Source: Cryobacterium fucosi
GTDB lineage: Bacteria > Actinomycetota > Actinomycetes > Actinomycetales > Microbacteriaceae
Direction: 5' to 3'
Assembly: GCF_004403515.1 (NCBI RefSeq)
Contig: NZ_SOHH01000056.1
Location: 3,653 to 67,652 of the forward strand
Length of the DNA: 64,000 nucleotides
Notes under the pieces: model-generated
Seen by the model: the letters and a program-made list of their open reading frames with translations, nothing else
The model's database searches: none
Told to the model about the DNA's origin: nothing
Program-made: the position numbers and the translations under genes
Shown here: one piece after another, positions 16,468-28,036 of the stretch
Layout of the letters: every line of letters begins with the position of its first letter
Numbering within the stretch: position 1 is the stretch's first letter

Positions 16468-16504
16468 TGGGAGCGCTCTCAGAACCCTGCGAGAGAGCGC
16501 TCTC
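16468..16504. promoter_or_regulatory. Two LacI/CebR-type operators upstream of GH16
   Basis: TGGGAGCGCTCTCA (16468-16481) and GAGAGCGCTCTC (16493-16504) share the GAGCGCTC core of actinobacterial LacI-family sites such as CebR (TGGGAGCGCTCCCA). The centres are 24 bases apart. The matching LacI gene is not in this window. Confidence 0.8.
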
Positions 16505-16563
16505 ACGATCAGGTGTAGCACCCATCGTTTGTGCGTGTCAACGGACTCGGCCTCTCCAGCCAT

Positions 16564-16580
16564 TGTCACCTCTAGTGACA
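16564..16580. promoter_or_regulatory. Inverted repeat upstream of the UvrA-like gene
   Basis: TGTCAC and GTGACA are separated by CTCTA, ~150 bases upstream of the UvrA-like start. It is a good half-site geometry for a dimeric regulator. No partner regulator is identifiable here, so the role is open. The rest of 16505-16728 shows nothing else I can name. Confidence 0.35.
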
Positions 16581-16728
16581 CCCGCTTCTGATGACCCGAA
16601 GGATCGAGCGTACGATGGCATTGCTGCGGGCGGTGTGAGCATCACGGATGCGTGGATGACGGTCGGCTGAACCTCCCTCGGCACGGCGATGGCGGCCAGA
16701 GCACACAGCCGTATCGGACGGAGACACG

Positions 16729-19103
<2,375 letters not shown>

Positions 19104-19119
<16 letters not shown>

Positions 19120-19886
19120 CCTGGCCCGTCGACGGGCAGCAGTCGGGCCGGGTCGCCGCGGGAGACCGTTCCCGGGCGGATGACCCGGGCGTAGACGCCG
19201 AACTCGATCTCGCCGGCATTCAGGCGATACCCGGCGAGCATCTTGAGCAGGCATGTTCCGCGGGCGCCGGTGTCCGGCTCGAGGTCGATGACCGCGCACC
19301 GCGGGACCCCACTCCCCACGAGCAGCCTGGCGCCCCCCAGCGCGAGTTCGCGGCCGGCCCAGTCATCCTCCAGGTGTGCAGCGGCGTCGCCGGTGTCGAT
19401 CGTGAAGGTCGACCGGAACCGGCGCTCATCAACGGCGATCCCGGACTCGAGGGCGAGGCGACGCAGGGAACCGGTCGTGGCGATCGTGACCGAATCGCCG
19501 TAGACCACCTCACCCGCGACGGTGCTCCGCGCCAGGACCACTGTCCGCCCCAGCAGCCGGGAGATCTCCCGGGCCCAGGGCCCATCGACCACTTCCATGG
19601 CGGCGGCGCGGCCCCAATAGTCGAGTGCGAGGCGATGCCCGCTCATCCGGGGCGGCGCGGTGATCCGCTCCCCGTCGATCTCGACCGACAGCACCCCGCC
19701 GTCCCAGCGCGCCTCGCAGGTGACGAGGGACGGATGCTCAACGGTCCTGACGACCTGTCCCGCTTCGAGGTCGACGACCGCGAAGACCCGGTCTCCGACC
19801 GGCCCATCCGTCTCGAGCAGAATGTGATCCCGCGATCGATGGCGCCCACCCTTGAGCGCGGACACACCGATGCTGCGCACATGCAT
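19104..19886 (-). CDS. MOSC-domain protein with N-terminal beta-barrel
   Basis: 260 residues from ATG 19886; longer upstream in-frame starts lack support. The N-terminal part (VRSIGVSALKGGRH...LETDGPVGDRVFAVVD) is the MOSC_N barrel, and the C-terminal MOSC domain contains the conserved Cys in GSGVPRCAVIDLEPDTG near residue 209. MOSC proteins bind the molybdenum cofactor or carry sulfur for metal centres, and some act as N-hydroxylamine reductases (mARC-like). Substrate unknown. It overlaps the UvrA-like gene tail to tail and is divergent from the FAD monooxygenase. Confidence 0.8.
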
Positions 19887-20008
19887 GATGATGATCACCC
19901 AATCGGCCGAATGTTGCACAACACGGAAGTATCCAATACGGTACGCGAGACTCAGGCATCCCGGATTGACCGCACCCCGGCCGACCATATGATATATGAT
20001 TTGACAAG

Positions 20009-20037
20009 CGATAATCGAACTGCGCGTTCCATTATCG
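20009..20037. promoter_or_regulatory. Inverted repeat in the FAD-monooxygenase promoter
   Basis: CGATAAT (20009-20015) and ATTATCG (20031-20037) form a perfect 7-base dyad with a 15-base spacer, overlapping a TTGACA at 20001-20006. A repeated ATATGATATATGAT lies just before it. This AT-rich island between divergent genes is a probable promoter with an operator. The regulator is not visible in the window. Confidence 0.5.
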
Positions 20038-20095
20038 AATCGCCAGTGACGTCCGATCCGCCCACGATTCACCCACACAGAGAAGTGAGGAAGCC

Positions 20096-21979
20096 GTGCA
20101 GTTTCACCACCACGGATACGTGTCCACCGACCCGCGCATTCAAGACGCCGCGGGCGTCGGCATCGATCGCCCCGACGAGCTCCCCGAGAACGTCGACGTT
20201 CTCATCGTCGGCACCGGCCCCGCCGGCATGATCACCGCCGCCCAGCTCTCCCAGTTCCCCGGCATCACGACCCGGATCGTGGAGCGCCGCGGCGAACGCC
20301 TGGCGATCGGGCAGGCCGACGGCATCCAGGCCCGCAGCGTCGAGACCTTCCAGGCCTTCGGTTTTGCGGAGCGCATCATCGCGGAGGCCTACCACATCAC
20401 CGAGATGGCGTTCTGGAAGCCGGACCCCGCCGATCCGTCGCGCATCGTGCGCACCGCCCGCGCGGTGGACGACCCCACCGGCATCAGCGAGTTCCCGCAC
20501 CTGATCGTCAACCAGGCCCGCGTACTGGACTACTTCGGCGAGGTGATGGCCAATTCGCCGACGCGAATGAAGCCGGATTTCGGCTTCGATTTCCGCCGCC
20601 TCGTGAACACCGACGAGGGCGAGTATCCCGTCACGGTGACGCTCATGCACACGACCGGCGAACGGGCCGGCCAGGAGCGCATCGTCCACGCCAGGTACGT
20701 GGTCGGCGCCGACGGCGCCCGAAGCGCCGTGCGCGACTCGATCGGCTGCACGCTCGCCGGCGACCAGGCCTTCCATGCCTGGGGCGTGATGGACGTCCTC
20801 GCCGTCACCGACTTCCCGGACATCCGCACGAAGTGCGCGATCCAGTCCGGCTCGGGCGGGAACATCCTGCACATTCCCCGGGAGGGCGGATACCTGTTCC
20901 GCATGTACGTCGACCTGGGCGAGGTGGCACCCGATGACAACGGGGCCGTGCGCAAGACGACCATTGAGGAGATCATCGCGAAGGCGAACGAGATCCTACA
21001 CCCCTACACGCTGGACGTGAAGAACGTGGCCTGGCACAGCGTATACGAGGTCGCCCATCGCCTCACCGACAGGTTCGACGACGTGCTCCCCCACGAGATC
21101 GGCACCCGCACGCCGCGAGTCTTCATCACCGGGGACGCGTGCCACACGCACAGCGCCAAGGCCGGCCAGGGCATGAACGTGTCGATGCAGGACGGCTTCA
21201 ACCTGGGCTGGAAGCTCGCCTACGTGCTTGATGGCCGCAGCCCCGAGACGCTGCTCGGCACCTACTCGTCCGAGCGCCAGGTGATCGCCAAGAACCTCAT
21301 TGACTTCGACAAGAAATGGTCGAGCCTGATGGCGACGAAGCCGGAAGACCTCGAGGTTCCGTTGGAGGAGTTCTACACCCGCACAGCCGAGTTCCCGGCC
21401 GGTTTCATGACCCAGTACCCGCCGTCGATGCTGGTCGGCGAGGCAACCCACCAGTCTCGTGCCACGGGATTCCCGGTCGGCAAGCGCTTCAAGTCCGCCC
21501 CGGTGGTCCGGGTCGCCGACGCCAACCCGGTGCAGCTCGGCCACCACCACCGCGCCGACGGACGCTGGCGCGTGTACGCGTTCGCGGATGCCGCGGCAGC
21601 GGGAGAGCCGTCGGCGCTTGCTGATTGGGCGCACTGGCTTCAGACCTCGCCCGAGTCGCCGCTCGGCGTGCACACTCCCGCGGGGAGCGCCATCGACAGC
21701 GTCTTCGATGTCAAGGTGGTCTACCAGCAGGCGCACACCGGCGTGGACCTCGGCCGTGTTCCCGAGGCGTTCCTGCCGAAGACCGGCCCGCTTCGGTTGA
21801 TCGACTACGAGAAGCTGTACGCCGCCGACCCGGAGCACGACATCTTCGAGCTCCGCGGAATCGACCGCGGCGGCGCGGTCGTGGTGGTGCGCCCCGACCA
21901 GTACGTGGCGAACGTGCTTCCGCTGAGCGCGACCGGCGAGCTGGCTGCATTCTTCCGGCAGATGCTGCTCGTGCGGTAG
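20096..21979 (+). CDS. FAD-dependent aromatic hydroxylase (phenol 2-monooxygenase / 3-hydroxybenzoate 4-monooxygenase type)
   Basis: 627 residues from a GTG at 20096 with GAGG seven bases upstream. The FAD-binding fold opens with VLIVGTGPAGMITA (~36). The DG motif VVGADGARSAVR (~202) and the GD motif FITGDACHTHSAKAGQGMN (~343) follow, and a thioredoxin-like C-terminal domain starts near 445. These are the hallmarks of the PheA/TfdB/MobA group, which uses NAD(P)H and O2 to ortho-hydroxylate phenolic rings. No ring-cleavage gene is adjacent, so the substrate is only inferred. An operator-like repeat lies upstream. Confidence 0.9.
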   Translation: MQFHHHGYVSTDPRIQDAAGVGIDRPDELPENVDVLIVGTGPAGMITAAQLSQFPGITTRIVERRGERLAIGQADGIQARSVETFQAFGFAERIIAEAYHITEMAFWKPDPADPSRIVRTARAVDDPTGISEFPHLIVNQARVLDYFGEVMANSPTRMKPDFGFDFRRLVNTDEGEYPVTVTLMHTTGERAGQERIVHARYVVGADGARSAVRDSIGCTLAGDQAFHAWGVMDVLAVTDFPDIRTKCAIQSGSGGNILHIPREGGYLFRMYVDLGEVAPDDNGAVRKTTIEEIIAKANEILHPYTLDVKNVAWHSVYEVAHRLTDRFDDVLPHEIGTRTPRVFITGDACHTHSAKAGQGMNVSMQDGFNLGWKLAYVLDGRSPETLLGTYSSERQVIAKNLIDFDKKWSSLMATKPEDLEVPLEEFYTRTAEFPAGFMTQYPPSMLVGEATHQSRATGFPVGKRFKSAPVVRVADANPVQLGHHHRADGRWRVYAFADAAAAGEPSALADWAHWLQTSPESPLGVHTPAGSAIDSVFDVKVVYQQAHTGVDLGRVPEAFLPKTGPLRLIDYEKLYAADPEHDIFELRGIDRGGAVVVVRPDQYVANVLPLSATGELAAFFRQMLLVR

Positions 21980-22006
21980 GTTCCGCCGCCCGGCGGCTGG
22001 ATGCCG

Positions 22007-22429
22007 CTACTCGGCGGGAGGACGCTGGCGCTGCCGTTTGGTGGCCGACCGTTGTTGCTTGGCGGCGAGGTGCCGCCGGCCGGAACCCCGGGTGGGTTTC
22101 GTCGCCCGCCGGGGAGCCGCCTCGGGAGCAAGCCCGGCGGCCACGAGCTCGGCGAGCCTGGCCAGGGCGATCTCGCGATTGCGCAGTTGGGAACGCCGCT
22201 CGGAGGCGGTCACGGTGATCACCCCCGCGATGAGCCGCCGTCCGAGACGGGTGAGCAGCAGCATCCGCTGCGCATCGGTCAGCGCCGCCGACTCGGCGAC
22301 GTTCCAGAGGAGCTCGACCCGGCTGTCGGAGGTGTTGACGTGCTGGCCGCCCGGGCCGGACGACCGCGAGAACCGCCAGCCGAGTTCCGACGCGGGAATC
22401 GTGAGCGCGGGTGACACCTCCAGGTCCAT
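22007..22429 (-). CDS. arfB: Peptidyl-tRNA hydrolase ArfB (YaeJ) type ribosome rescue factor
   Basis: 140 residues from ATG 22429 (MDLEVSPALTIP). The catalytic GGQ lies in RSSGPGGQHVNTSDSRVEL near residue 29. There is no codon-recognition domain, and the C-terminal third is a basic Arg/Lys/Gln tail that in ArfB enters the empty mRNA channel. The protein hydrolyses peptidyl-tRNA on stalled ribosomes. It is transcribed leftward, convergent with the monooxygenase and 34 bases downstream of the rluA-type gene. A 27-base GC-rich gap with a GCCGCC/GGCGGC hairpin separates it from the monooxygenase stop. Confidence 0.9.
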   Translation of the reverse strand: MDLEVSPALTIPASELGWRFSRSSGPGGQHVNTSDSRVELLWNVAESAALTDAQRMLLLTRLGRRLIAGVITVTASERRSQLRNREIALARLAELVAAGLAPEAAPRRATKPTRGSGRRHLAAKQQRSATKRQRQRPPAE

Positions 22430-22463
22430 GCACCCAGCGTGGCACGATCCTGGAGCATTGCCC

Positions 22464-23402
22464 TCAGGCCGGGTCGACTGCAGCCTCACCGCGCAGCGGA
22501 AGCGTCCGCACGCTCTCGAACTGGCGCAATTCCCCGTCAAGGGGATCGGTGAACCTCACCTCGCTTGCCAGGAGCTGCAGCGGGCGGGCGAAGTCGTCGA
22601 TCGCGACGTCCCGAACGACGGGGTACACCGGGTCATCGATGATGGGAATCCCCAGGCCCAGCAGGTGCATCCGCAGCTGATGCGTGCGCCCGGTCCGCGG
22701 CGTCAGCCGATAGACGGCCGTGTCCCGGAAGACGGTCTCCAGCTCGATCAGCGACTCGGCGTTGGGCGTTTCATCGACCACCACCTCGGCCTGCCACTGG
22801 CCTCGCCGCGTGGCGAGGTGGTTGCGCACGGTGACGGGAAAATCCAGATCCGGCCGCAGCGGGGCGAGCGCACGGTAGGTCTTGCCGACCTCGCCGCGTT
22901 GGAACATCGACTGATACGCCCCGCGCCAGCGTCGCTCGGTCGCCAGGATCAGAAGCCCCGACGTCACCCTGTCCAGTCGGTGCAGCGGCGAGAGCTCGGG
23001 CAATCCCAACTCGGCGCGCAAGCGCACCACCACACTCTGCACAACGTGCCGACCGCGCGGAATGGTCGAGAGGAAAGCCGGCTTGTCGACCACGACGATT
23101 CGAGCGTCCTGATGGACGACGTGGACGGTCCCCGGCACGAATGCCTCATCGGCGAGATCGCGGTGAAACCAGACGAAGGTGTGAGGCCCGTAGGGGTCGC
23201 TGCCGACGACCGGCGCGCCCGACTGATAGGCGAAGCGTTCCCCGGCCAGAAACCCGGTCACGTCGACGAATTCGGACAACCGATCGTGTAGCCACGCCTC
23301 CATGGTCGGCCACTGGTGCGGCCGGGCGCTGCCACGCTCCGGGGTGCACACCCACGCGGCGTCGAGCCCGTGACGTTGCGGCAGGGGGGAACGCGGGGGC
23401 AT
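22464..23402 (-). CDS. RluA-family pseudouridine synthase
   Basis: 312 residues from ATG 23402 (MPPRSPLPQRHGLDAAWV); longer in-frame starts add a non-homologous leader. The catalytic block SPLHRLDRVTSGLLILA (~160) contains the essential Asp. VVDKPAFLSTIPRG and TGRTHQLRMHLLGLGIPI match the RluA fold. It isomerises uridine in rRNA or tRNA, target unknown. The first ~90 residues are longer than in E. coli RluA, as seen in actinobacterial members. It may be read with arfB. Confidence 0.88.
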   Translation of the reverse strand: MPPRSPLPQRHGLDAAWVCTPERGSARPHQWPTMEAWLHDRLSEFVDVTGFLAGERFAYQSGAPVVGSDPYGPHTFVWFHRDLADEAFVPGTVHVVHQDARIVVVDKPAFLSTIPRGRHVVQSVVVRLRAELGLPELSPLHRLDRVTSGLLILATERRWRGAYQSMFQRGEVGKTYRALAPLRPDLDFPVTVRNHLATRRGQWQAEVVVDETPNAESLIELETVFRDTAVYRLTPRTGRTHQLRMHLLGLGIPIIDDPVYPVVRDVAIDDFARPLQLLASEVRFTDPLDGELRQFESVRTLPLRGEAAVDPA

Positions 23403-23675
23403 CCACCGATCGTACGTCTCCAGGGACCACCCCGAAGCCAGCGAGTAGAAGTGGACGCCCGGACGACTCGACCCTGCCGCACAGGGGCGACGCCCCGACC
23501 CGACCAATTCGACGGACTTTTTGCCGATTCTGCGCGAAAACAGGTCTCTCACATGCTGAATCTGGAAAATCTCCGTCGAATTCGACGGGGCGAGAAGCGG
23601 AAGCCCCATGGTCACCGGTACCGGACGAGTTCGGAGCTGTGACAGCAAGCGCCAGCTGTTGGCTCGTCAGCTCAC
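23403..23675. other. Intergenic stretch with a 16-base perfect palindrome
   Basis: No gene is evident. CCGTCGAATTCGACGG (23573-23588) is a perfect dyad, and the half AATTCGACGGA recurs at 23508-23518. It lies between the SCO1664-type gene and rluA, so it could be an operator for the latter or a remnant of one. I see no regulator to pair it with. Confidence 0.4.
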
Positions 23676-24464
23676 CTAGAACAGCGGCCAGGGCACCGCG
23701 GGCATCTCGCCGCGCGGGGCGGGGAATCGCCCTTCGGCGCGCAACCGGTCGCAGCGCGCGGCCAGGGCGGCGATCTCGAGATCGCTGAGCAACCCGGCGA
23801 GAGTGACGCCGAGCTCACCAGCCAGCTGAGAGCCGACCCGATCAATCCCGACCAGTTCCTCGGCGGTGAGAGCCTCACCCATCCACCCCCAGAGCACGGT
23901 GCGCAGCTTGTGGTCGGCGTGGAACGTGAGCCCGTGGTCGACCCCGTGCCGGTGCCCGTCGGGCATCGCGAGGATGTGGTCGCCCTTGCGATCGGCGTTG
24001 TTCACGACGATGTCGAACACCGCCATCCGGCGCAGGGCGGCAGAGTCCTCATGGATGAGCGTGACCGCACGACCGTGCTCGTCCCGCCCGTCGAGCACAT
24101 GGCGCCACCCCACGTCGGGCACGGCATCCACGGGGACCAGGCCGACGGCATCCTGTTCGGGGTCTGACTCCTGCCACAGCTGCACCATCCCCCTGCCCAT
24201 CGGGCCGTCCCGCAGCCAGGTTCGGGGCACCACGTTCCAGCCGAAGACTTGCGAGACCAGGTACGCCGCAGCCTCCCGGCTGGCGAGATATCCGTCGGGG
24301 AAATCCCACAACGGATGCTCGCCGACGATGGGCTTGTAGACGACCGTGACGCCGCCGATGCTGCCGAGGAAGGTCGCGTTCGAGGCCGTCGTGATCCGGC
24401 CCGTGAGCTCGAGCTCACCGTCGCGGAGGCCGGCCTCGGGGTCGGGGCCGGCCTTGGGCGACAT
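23676..24464 (-). CDS. SCO1664-family protein (PI3/4-kinase-like fold)
   Basis: 262 residues from ATG 24464, which overlaps the stop of the DUF3090 gene (ATGA). Recognisable blocks are VVYKPIVGEHPLWDFPDG (~47), AVFDIVVNNADRKGDHIL (~157) and HGVDHGLTFH (~183), the kinase-like nucleotide-binding pattern of this actinobacterial family. The role is unknown; it is conserved in one operon with DUF3090 and a histidine phosphatase. In many relatives mshC follows, but here the downstream gene is an rluA-type synthase. Confidence 0.88.
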   Translation of the reverse strand: MSPKAGPDPEAGLRDGELELTGRITTASNATFLGSIGGVTVVYKPIVGEHPLWDFPDGYLASREAAAYLVSQVFGWNVVPRTWLRDGPMGRGMVQLWQESDPEQDAVGLVPVDAVPDVGWRHVLDGRDEHGRAVTLIHEDSAALRRMAVFDIVVNNADRKGDHILAMPDGHRHGVDHGLTFHADHKLRTVLWGWMGEALTAEELVGIDRVGSQLAGELGVTLAGLLSDLEIAALAARCDRLRAEGRFPAPRGEMPAVPWPLF

Positions 24465-25012
24465 CAGGGGCTGCCGGGGAGGGTGCAGGTGTGCCCGTCC
24501 GCGTCGATGGGCTCGCTGCAGAGCGGGCACAGAAGGCGGCCTGCCCCCACCACCTCGCGCGTGCGCTTCGCGAATGCCCGGGCGGTGCCGACCGGCATCC
24601 GCACCAGCAGCACGTCAGTCGGCTCCAGCGCGCCCTCATCGAGCTCGTCGTCGTCGCCCTCCACGAACGGGTAGGCCTCGACCACGACCTGCACGGTCGA
24701 GGGGTCCCAGGCCAGGCTCATCGAGCCGGTTCGGAATTCCTCCGCGACGGGCTCCTCCAGCGGGTCGTTGTCGACGAGCTCGACGGGAGTGCTGGTCGGG
24801 ATGCTGAACGGGTTGCCCTTGTGGCTCATCAACTGGTCGAGCAACTCGTCGATCTTCTCGGCGAGAAGGGCGGATTGTTGCTTCTCGAGGGCGACACTGA
24901 CGATCTGGGCCCCGGCGCGCACCTGCAGGTAGAACGTGCGCGACCCGGGCAGGCCGACCGTGCCGACGACGACCCGGTCCGGCCAGTCGAACTCGTGGAC
25001 GATTGTGGGCAT
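24464..25012 (-). CDS. DUF3090 family protein
   Basis: 182 residues. The N-terminus FDWPDRVVVGTVGLPGSRTFYLQ and the C-terminal zinc-ribbon-like CPLCSEPIDADGHTC are diagnostic for DUF3090. It has no known activity. It lies between the histidine phosphatase (nine bases upstream) and the SCO1664 gene (four-base overlap), an arrangement conserved across actinobacteria. The Cys-x2-Cys...Cys end suggests a metal site. Confidence 0.9.
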   Translation of the reverse strand: MPTIVHEFDWPDRVVVGTVGLPGSRTFYLQVRAGAQIVSVALEKQQSALLAEKIDELLDQLMSHKGNPFSIPTSTPVELVDNDPLEEPVAEEFRTGSMSLAWDPSTVQVVVEAYPFVEGDDDELDEGALEPTDVLLVRMPVGTARAFAKRTREVVGAGRLLCPLCSEPIDADGHTCTLPGSP

Positions 25013-25021
25013 GTGGGTATT

Positions 25022-25726
25022 TTAGGCGCCGGATGCGTGCGCCGCCTGACCGGCCCCGCCACCGACCGGCGCGTCGGCCGGAGGGGTTCCCACGCCGAGC
25101 CAAGAGAGGTCGCCGGCGTCGGTGTTGGTGGCGTGAACGCTCGGCCGGCTTGTGCCGTAGCGCACGATCGAGACCGACCCGGGGCCGACGTTGATGCGCT
25201 GGAACAGGTCGAGATGCATGCCGAGTGCGTCGGCCAGGATGGACTTGATGATGTCGCCATGGCTCACGGCCACCCATACGGCGCCGGGTCCGTGCTGCGC
25301 CTCGAACGCCGCGTCGTGTCGTCGGATCGCGGCGACCGACCTGGCCTGCATCGCGGCCAGGGACTCGCCACCGGGGAAGATGGCGGCCGACGGTTGTGTC
25401 TGCACCACCGACCAGAGCTTCTCCTGGGCGAGCTCATCGAGGGCCAGACCCTGCCACTCTCCGTAGTCGCACTCGGTGAGGTCCTCCTCGACCGGCCTGG
25501 CCAGGGAGCCGGGCTGGCGGTCGAGGATCAGCTGAGACGTCTGCCGGCAGCGTTCCAGGGGGCTCGAGACGACCCCGACCAGCGGCACCAGCGCCAGACG
25601 CTCAGCCGTGAGCTCCGCCTGGTCACGCCCGATCTGGTCGAGGCTGACCCCGACGGCCCGTCCGGCCAGCACGCCTTCGGCATTCGCGGTGGTGCGACCG
25701 TGCCGCACGAGGATGACTGTGGCCAT
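25022..25726 (-). CDS. Histidine phosphatase (MSMEG_4193 type)
   Basis: 234 residues. The phosphoglycerate-mutase-like catalytic motif LVRHGRTTAN (His 9) opens the protein. SSPLERCRQTSQLI (~55), the acid CDYGEWQG (~91) and the second His in VAVSHGDIIKS (~153) complete the active site. The C-terminus is Gly/Ala-rich. The family heads the phosphatase-DUF3090-SCO1664 operon; the substrate is not known. It starts at ATG 25726 and the gene before it, on the same strand, is the GH3 glucosidase 35 bases upstream. Confidence 0.9.
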   Translation of the reverse strand: MATVILVRHGRTTANAEGVLAGRAVGVSLDQIGRDQAELTAERLALVPLVGVVSSPLERCRQTSQLILDRQPGSLARPVEEDLTECDYGEWQGLALDELAQEKLWSVVQTQPSAAIFPGGESLAAMQARSVAAIRRHDAAFEAQHGPGAVWVAVSHGDIIKSILADALGMHLDLFQRINVGPGSVSIVRYGTSRPSVHATNTDAGDLSWLGVGTPPADAPVGGGAGQAAHASGA

Positions 25727-25761
25727 GGGTACAGCCTAGATCGGGTCGCCTCTCCGGCAGG

Positions 25762-28026
25762 TCAGTCGATGACGTGGAACGGGACGCTGATGAGGGTCTC
25801 GTCGCGGGACGACGGCCCGACGAGCAGCGAAAAGTCACCGGCTTCCACGACTCGATTGCCGCGCGCGTTCACGATGCTGCACTCGGCGACAGGCACTTCA
25901 ATCGTGATCGTCACGATCTCTCCGGGGAGGAGCGCCACCTGCGCGAAGGCCTTGAGCTCCTTGTCCGCCCAACTCACAGAGGTGACTCTGTCACTCACGT
26001 ATGCCTGCACCGTCTCAACCACAGGACGCTCGCCGGTGTTGTGCAGAGTGAGCTCAGCCCTCACCGTATCGATCCTGGACAGGTCCGGCCGCTGCAGCCG
26101 AAGGTTGGAATAGTCGACCTGCGTGTAGGAAAGCCCTTCTCCGAAGCTGAACGCAGGGCGCTGGGTCAAGTCCGCGTACCGGTCGCCGTGCTGCCCGCGG
26201 ATCTGGTTGTAGTACGTCGGCTGCTGTCCTACGTGCCGCGCGAAGGAGATGGGCAGCCGACCGGACGGTTCGATCAGTCCAAGCACGAGTTCCGCGATGG
26301 CCCGACCGCCTTGCATCCCGGGGCTGGCCACCCAGACGACGGCGGCCGCGCTCATCGCCGATGGTGGGAGCACCAGCGGCTTTGAGGACATCAGGACGAC
26401 GATCATCGGAGTGCCGGTCTCCGCCAGGGCGTCCAGGAGGGCGATCTGGCCACCCACAAGCTCGAGCGTCGCCGTTGATCGGCCCTCGCCCACTAGTTCC
26501 ACCCGGTCGCCGACAACGGCCACCACATAGTCGGCTGTGCACGCTGCTTCGACTGCCTCGCCGATCATCTGTGCGTCAGGGTCGCAGGGAATGACGAGCT
26601 GGGGTCGAGGCTGTCCGTCCGGGAAGAACTCCCCCGCTGGATCCGGCGCGAGCCGCAGGATGTCTGCCCCCCTGGCGTGGGTGAGCAGCCACTCCGACGG
26701 AAGCAGCGCGCGCAACCCATCGAGCACTGTCGTGATCATGTGCCGCGGATGACCATCCGGCAACCAGCCGGCCTGACCGGACGAACCCGCCCAATCTCCG
26801 AGTTGAGTCTGTGCGTCGTCGATCAGGGGACCGACAATCGCGACCCTCCTGGGCTCTGAGCTGGTGACGGGAAGGGGCAGAACGCCGTCGTTCTGCAGCA
26901 GCACGATAGAGCGTCTGGCAATCTGAAGGTTCAGCTCGGTGTGCTCGGCATTGGCGATGGATGCTCTCTGCAACTCCAGGTCAGGCAGGCGAGGGTTCTC
27001 GAACAGCCCGAGTTCGAATTTGAGGGCAAGGATGCGCGAGACTGCGGCATTGAGATCGGACTCATCCAGAATCCCCAGCTCGATTGCTTGGAGTGCGCCG
27101 GCGAAGAATCCCGGGGTATTCATCACCATGTCGTTGCCGGCCTTGACCGCGGCTGCCGCCGCGTGCATATAGTCGGGTTGAACCTGCTGTTCCCAGACCA
27201 TCCGACCGACGTTGTCCCAGTCGGTGATGAGGGTTCCGGTGTACCCCCACTCCCCCCGGAGAACGTCCTTCAGCAGCCACTCGTTGACGGTGATCGGCAC
27301 GCCGTCGATGGATTGATACCCCAGCATGAACGTGCGGCAGCCTTCACGGGCGACCCGTTCGAACGGTGGCAGGAACCACGACCGAAGCTTTCGCTGCGAA
27401 ATGTCGGCTTCGCTTGAATCACGCCCGCCCTGGGTCTCCGAGTACCCGGCAAAATGCTTCGCGGTCGCCAGGATGGCGGTCGGGTCTGCCAGTCCCTTTC
27501 CTTGATAGCCGCGCACCATCGCAGAAGCCAGCTCGCCGATGAGAAAGGGGTCCTCGCCGAACGTCTCGCCGATGCGACCCCATCGAAGGTCGCGTGCGAT
27601 GCAGATCACGGGCGAGAAGGTCCAGTGGACTCCGGTCGATGCGACCTCGACCGCAGTGGCCCTGGCGACTTTCTCGATGAGCCCAGGGTCCCAGGATGCC
27701 GCCATTGCGAGCTGGGTGGGGAAGATCGTGGCGCCGGTCCAGAACGAGTGCCCGTGGATGCAATCCTCCCCGACTATGAGCGGGATCCGCAGGCGGGTCT
27801 GTGCGGTGAGAGCCTGCGCCTGGTCCAGCCGGTCCGGTGAGGCATGAAGAACGGATCCGACGTGCTTGGCTAGGACGTGATCGACGATGTCGTCCTGGGC
27901 ATCGAGCTGCATCATCTGCCCGACTTTTTCTTCGACCGTCATTCGGCCGAGGAGGTCGGCGACGCGGTCGCCGATGGATGAAGCCGGATCGAGATATGGG
28001 ACCGAATGGGTGATGATTGCGCTCAC
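25762..28026 (-). CDS. GH3 beta-glucosidase
   Basis: 754 residues, full-length for three-domain GH3 enzymes. The (beta/alpha)8 domain holds VGEDCIHGHSFW (~100), AKHFAGYSETQGGRDSS (~185) and the nucleophile region GTLITDWDNVGRMV (Asp ~272). An alpha/beta sandwich and a C-terminal fibronectin-III-like domain follow. No signal peptide is present, so it acts in the cytosol on imported beta-glucosides. It is the last gene of the SBP-ATPase-ATPase-permease-permease operon, ten bases after the DppC-type permease. Confidence 0.92.
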   Translation of the reverse strand: MSAIITHSVPYLDPASSIGDRVADLLGRMTVEEKVGQMMQLDAQDDIVDHVLAKHVGSVLHASPDRLDQAQALTAQTRLRIPLIVGEDCIHGHSFWTGATIFPTQLAMAASWDPGLIEKVARATAVEVASTGVHWTFSPVICIARDLRWGRIGETFGEDPFLIGELASAMVRGYQGKGLADPTAILATAKHFAGYSETQGGRDSSEADISQRKLRSWFLPPFERVAREGCRTFMLGYQSIDGVPITVNEWLLKDVLRGEWGYTGTLITDWDNVGRMVWEQQVQPDYMHAAAAAVKAGNDMVMNTPGFFAGALQAIELGILDESDLNAAVSRILALKFELGLFENPRLPDLELQRASIANAEHTELNLQIARRSIVLLQNDGVLPLPVTSSEPRRVAIVGPLIDDAQTQLGDWAGSSGQAGWLPDGHPRHMITTVLDGLRALLPSEWLLTHARGADILRLAPDPAGEFFPDGQPRPQLVIPCDPDAQMIGEAVEAACTADYVVAVVGDRVELVGEGRSTATLELVGGQIALLDALAETGTPMIVVLMSSKPLVLPPSAMSAAAVVWVASPGMQGGRAIAELVLGLIEPSGRLPISFARHVGQQPTYYNQIRGQHGDRYADLTQRPAFSFGEGLSYTQVDYSNLRLQRPDLSRIDTVRAELTLHNTGERPVVETVQAYVSDRVTSVSWADKELKAFAQVALLPGEIVTITIEVPVAECSIVNARGNRVVEAGDFSLLVGPSSRDETLISVPFHVID

Positions 28027-28036
28027 AATGAGACTC

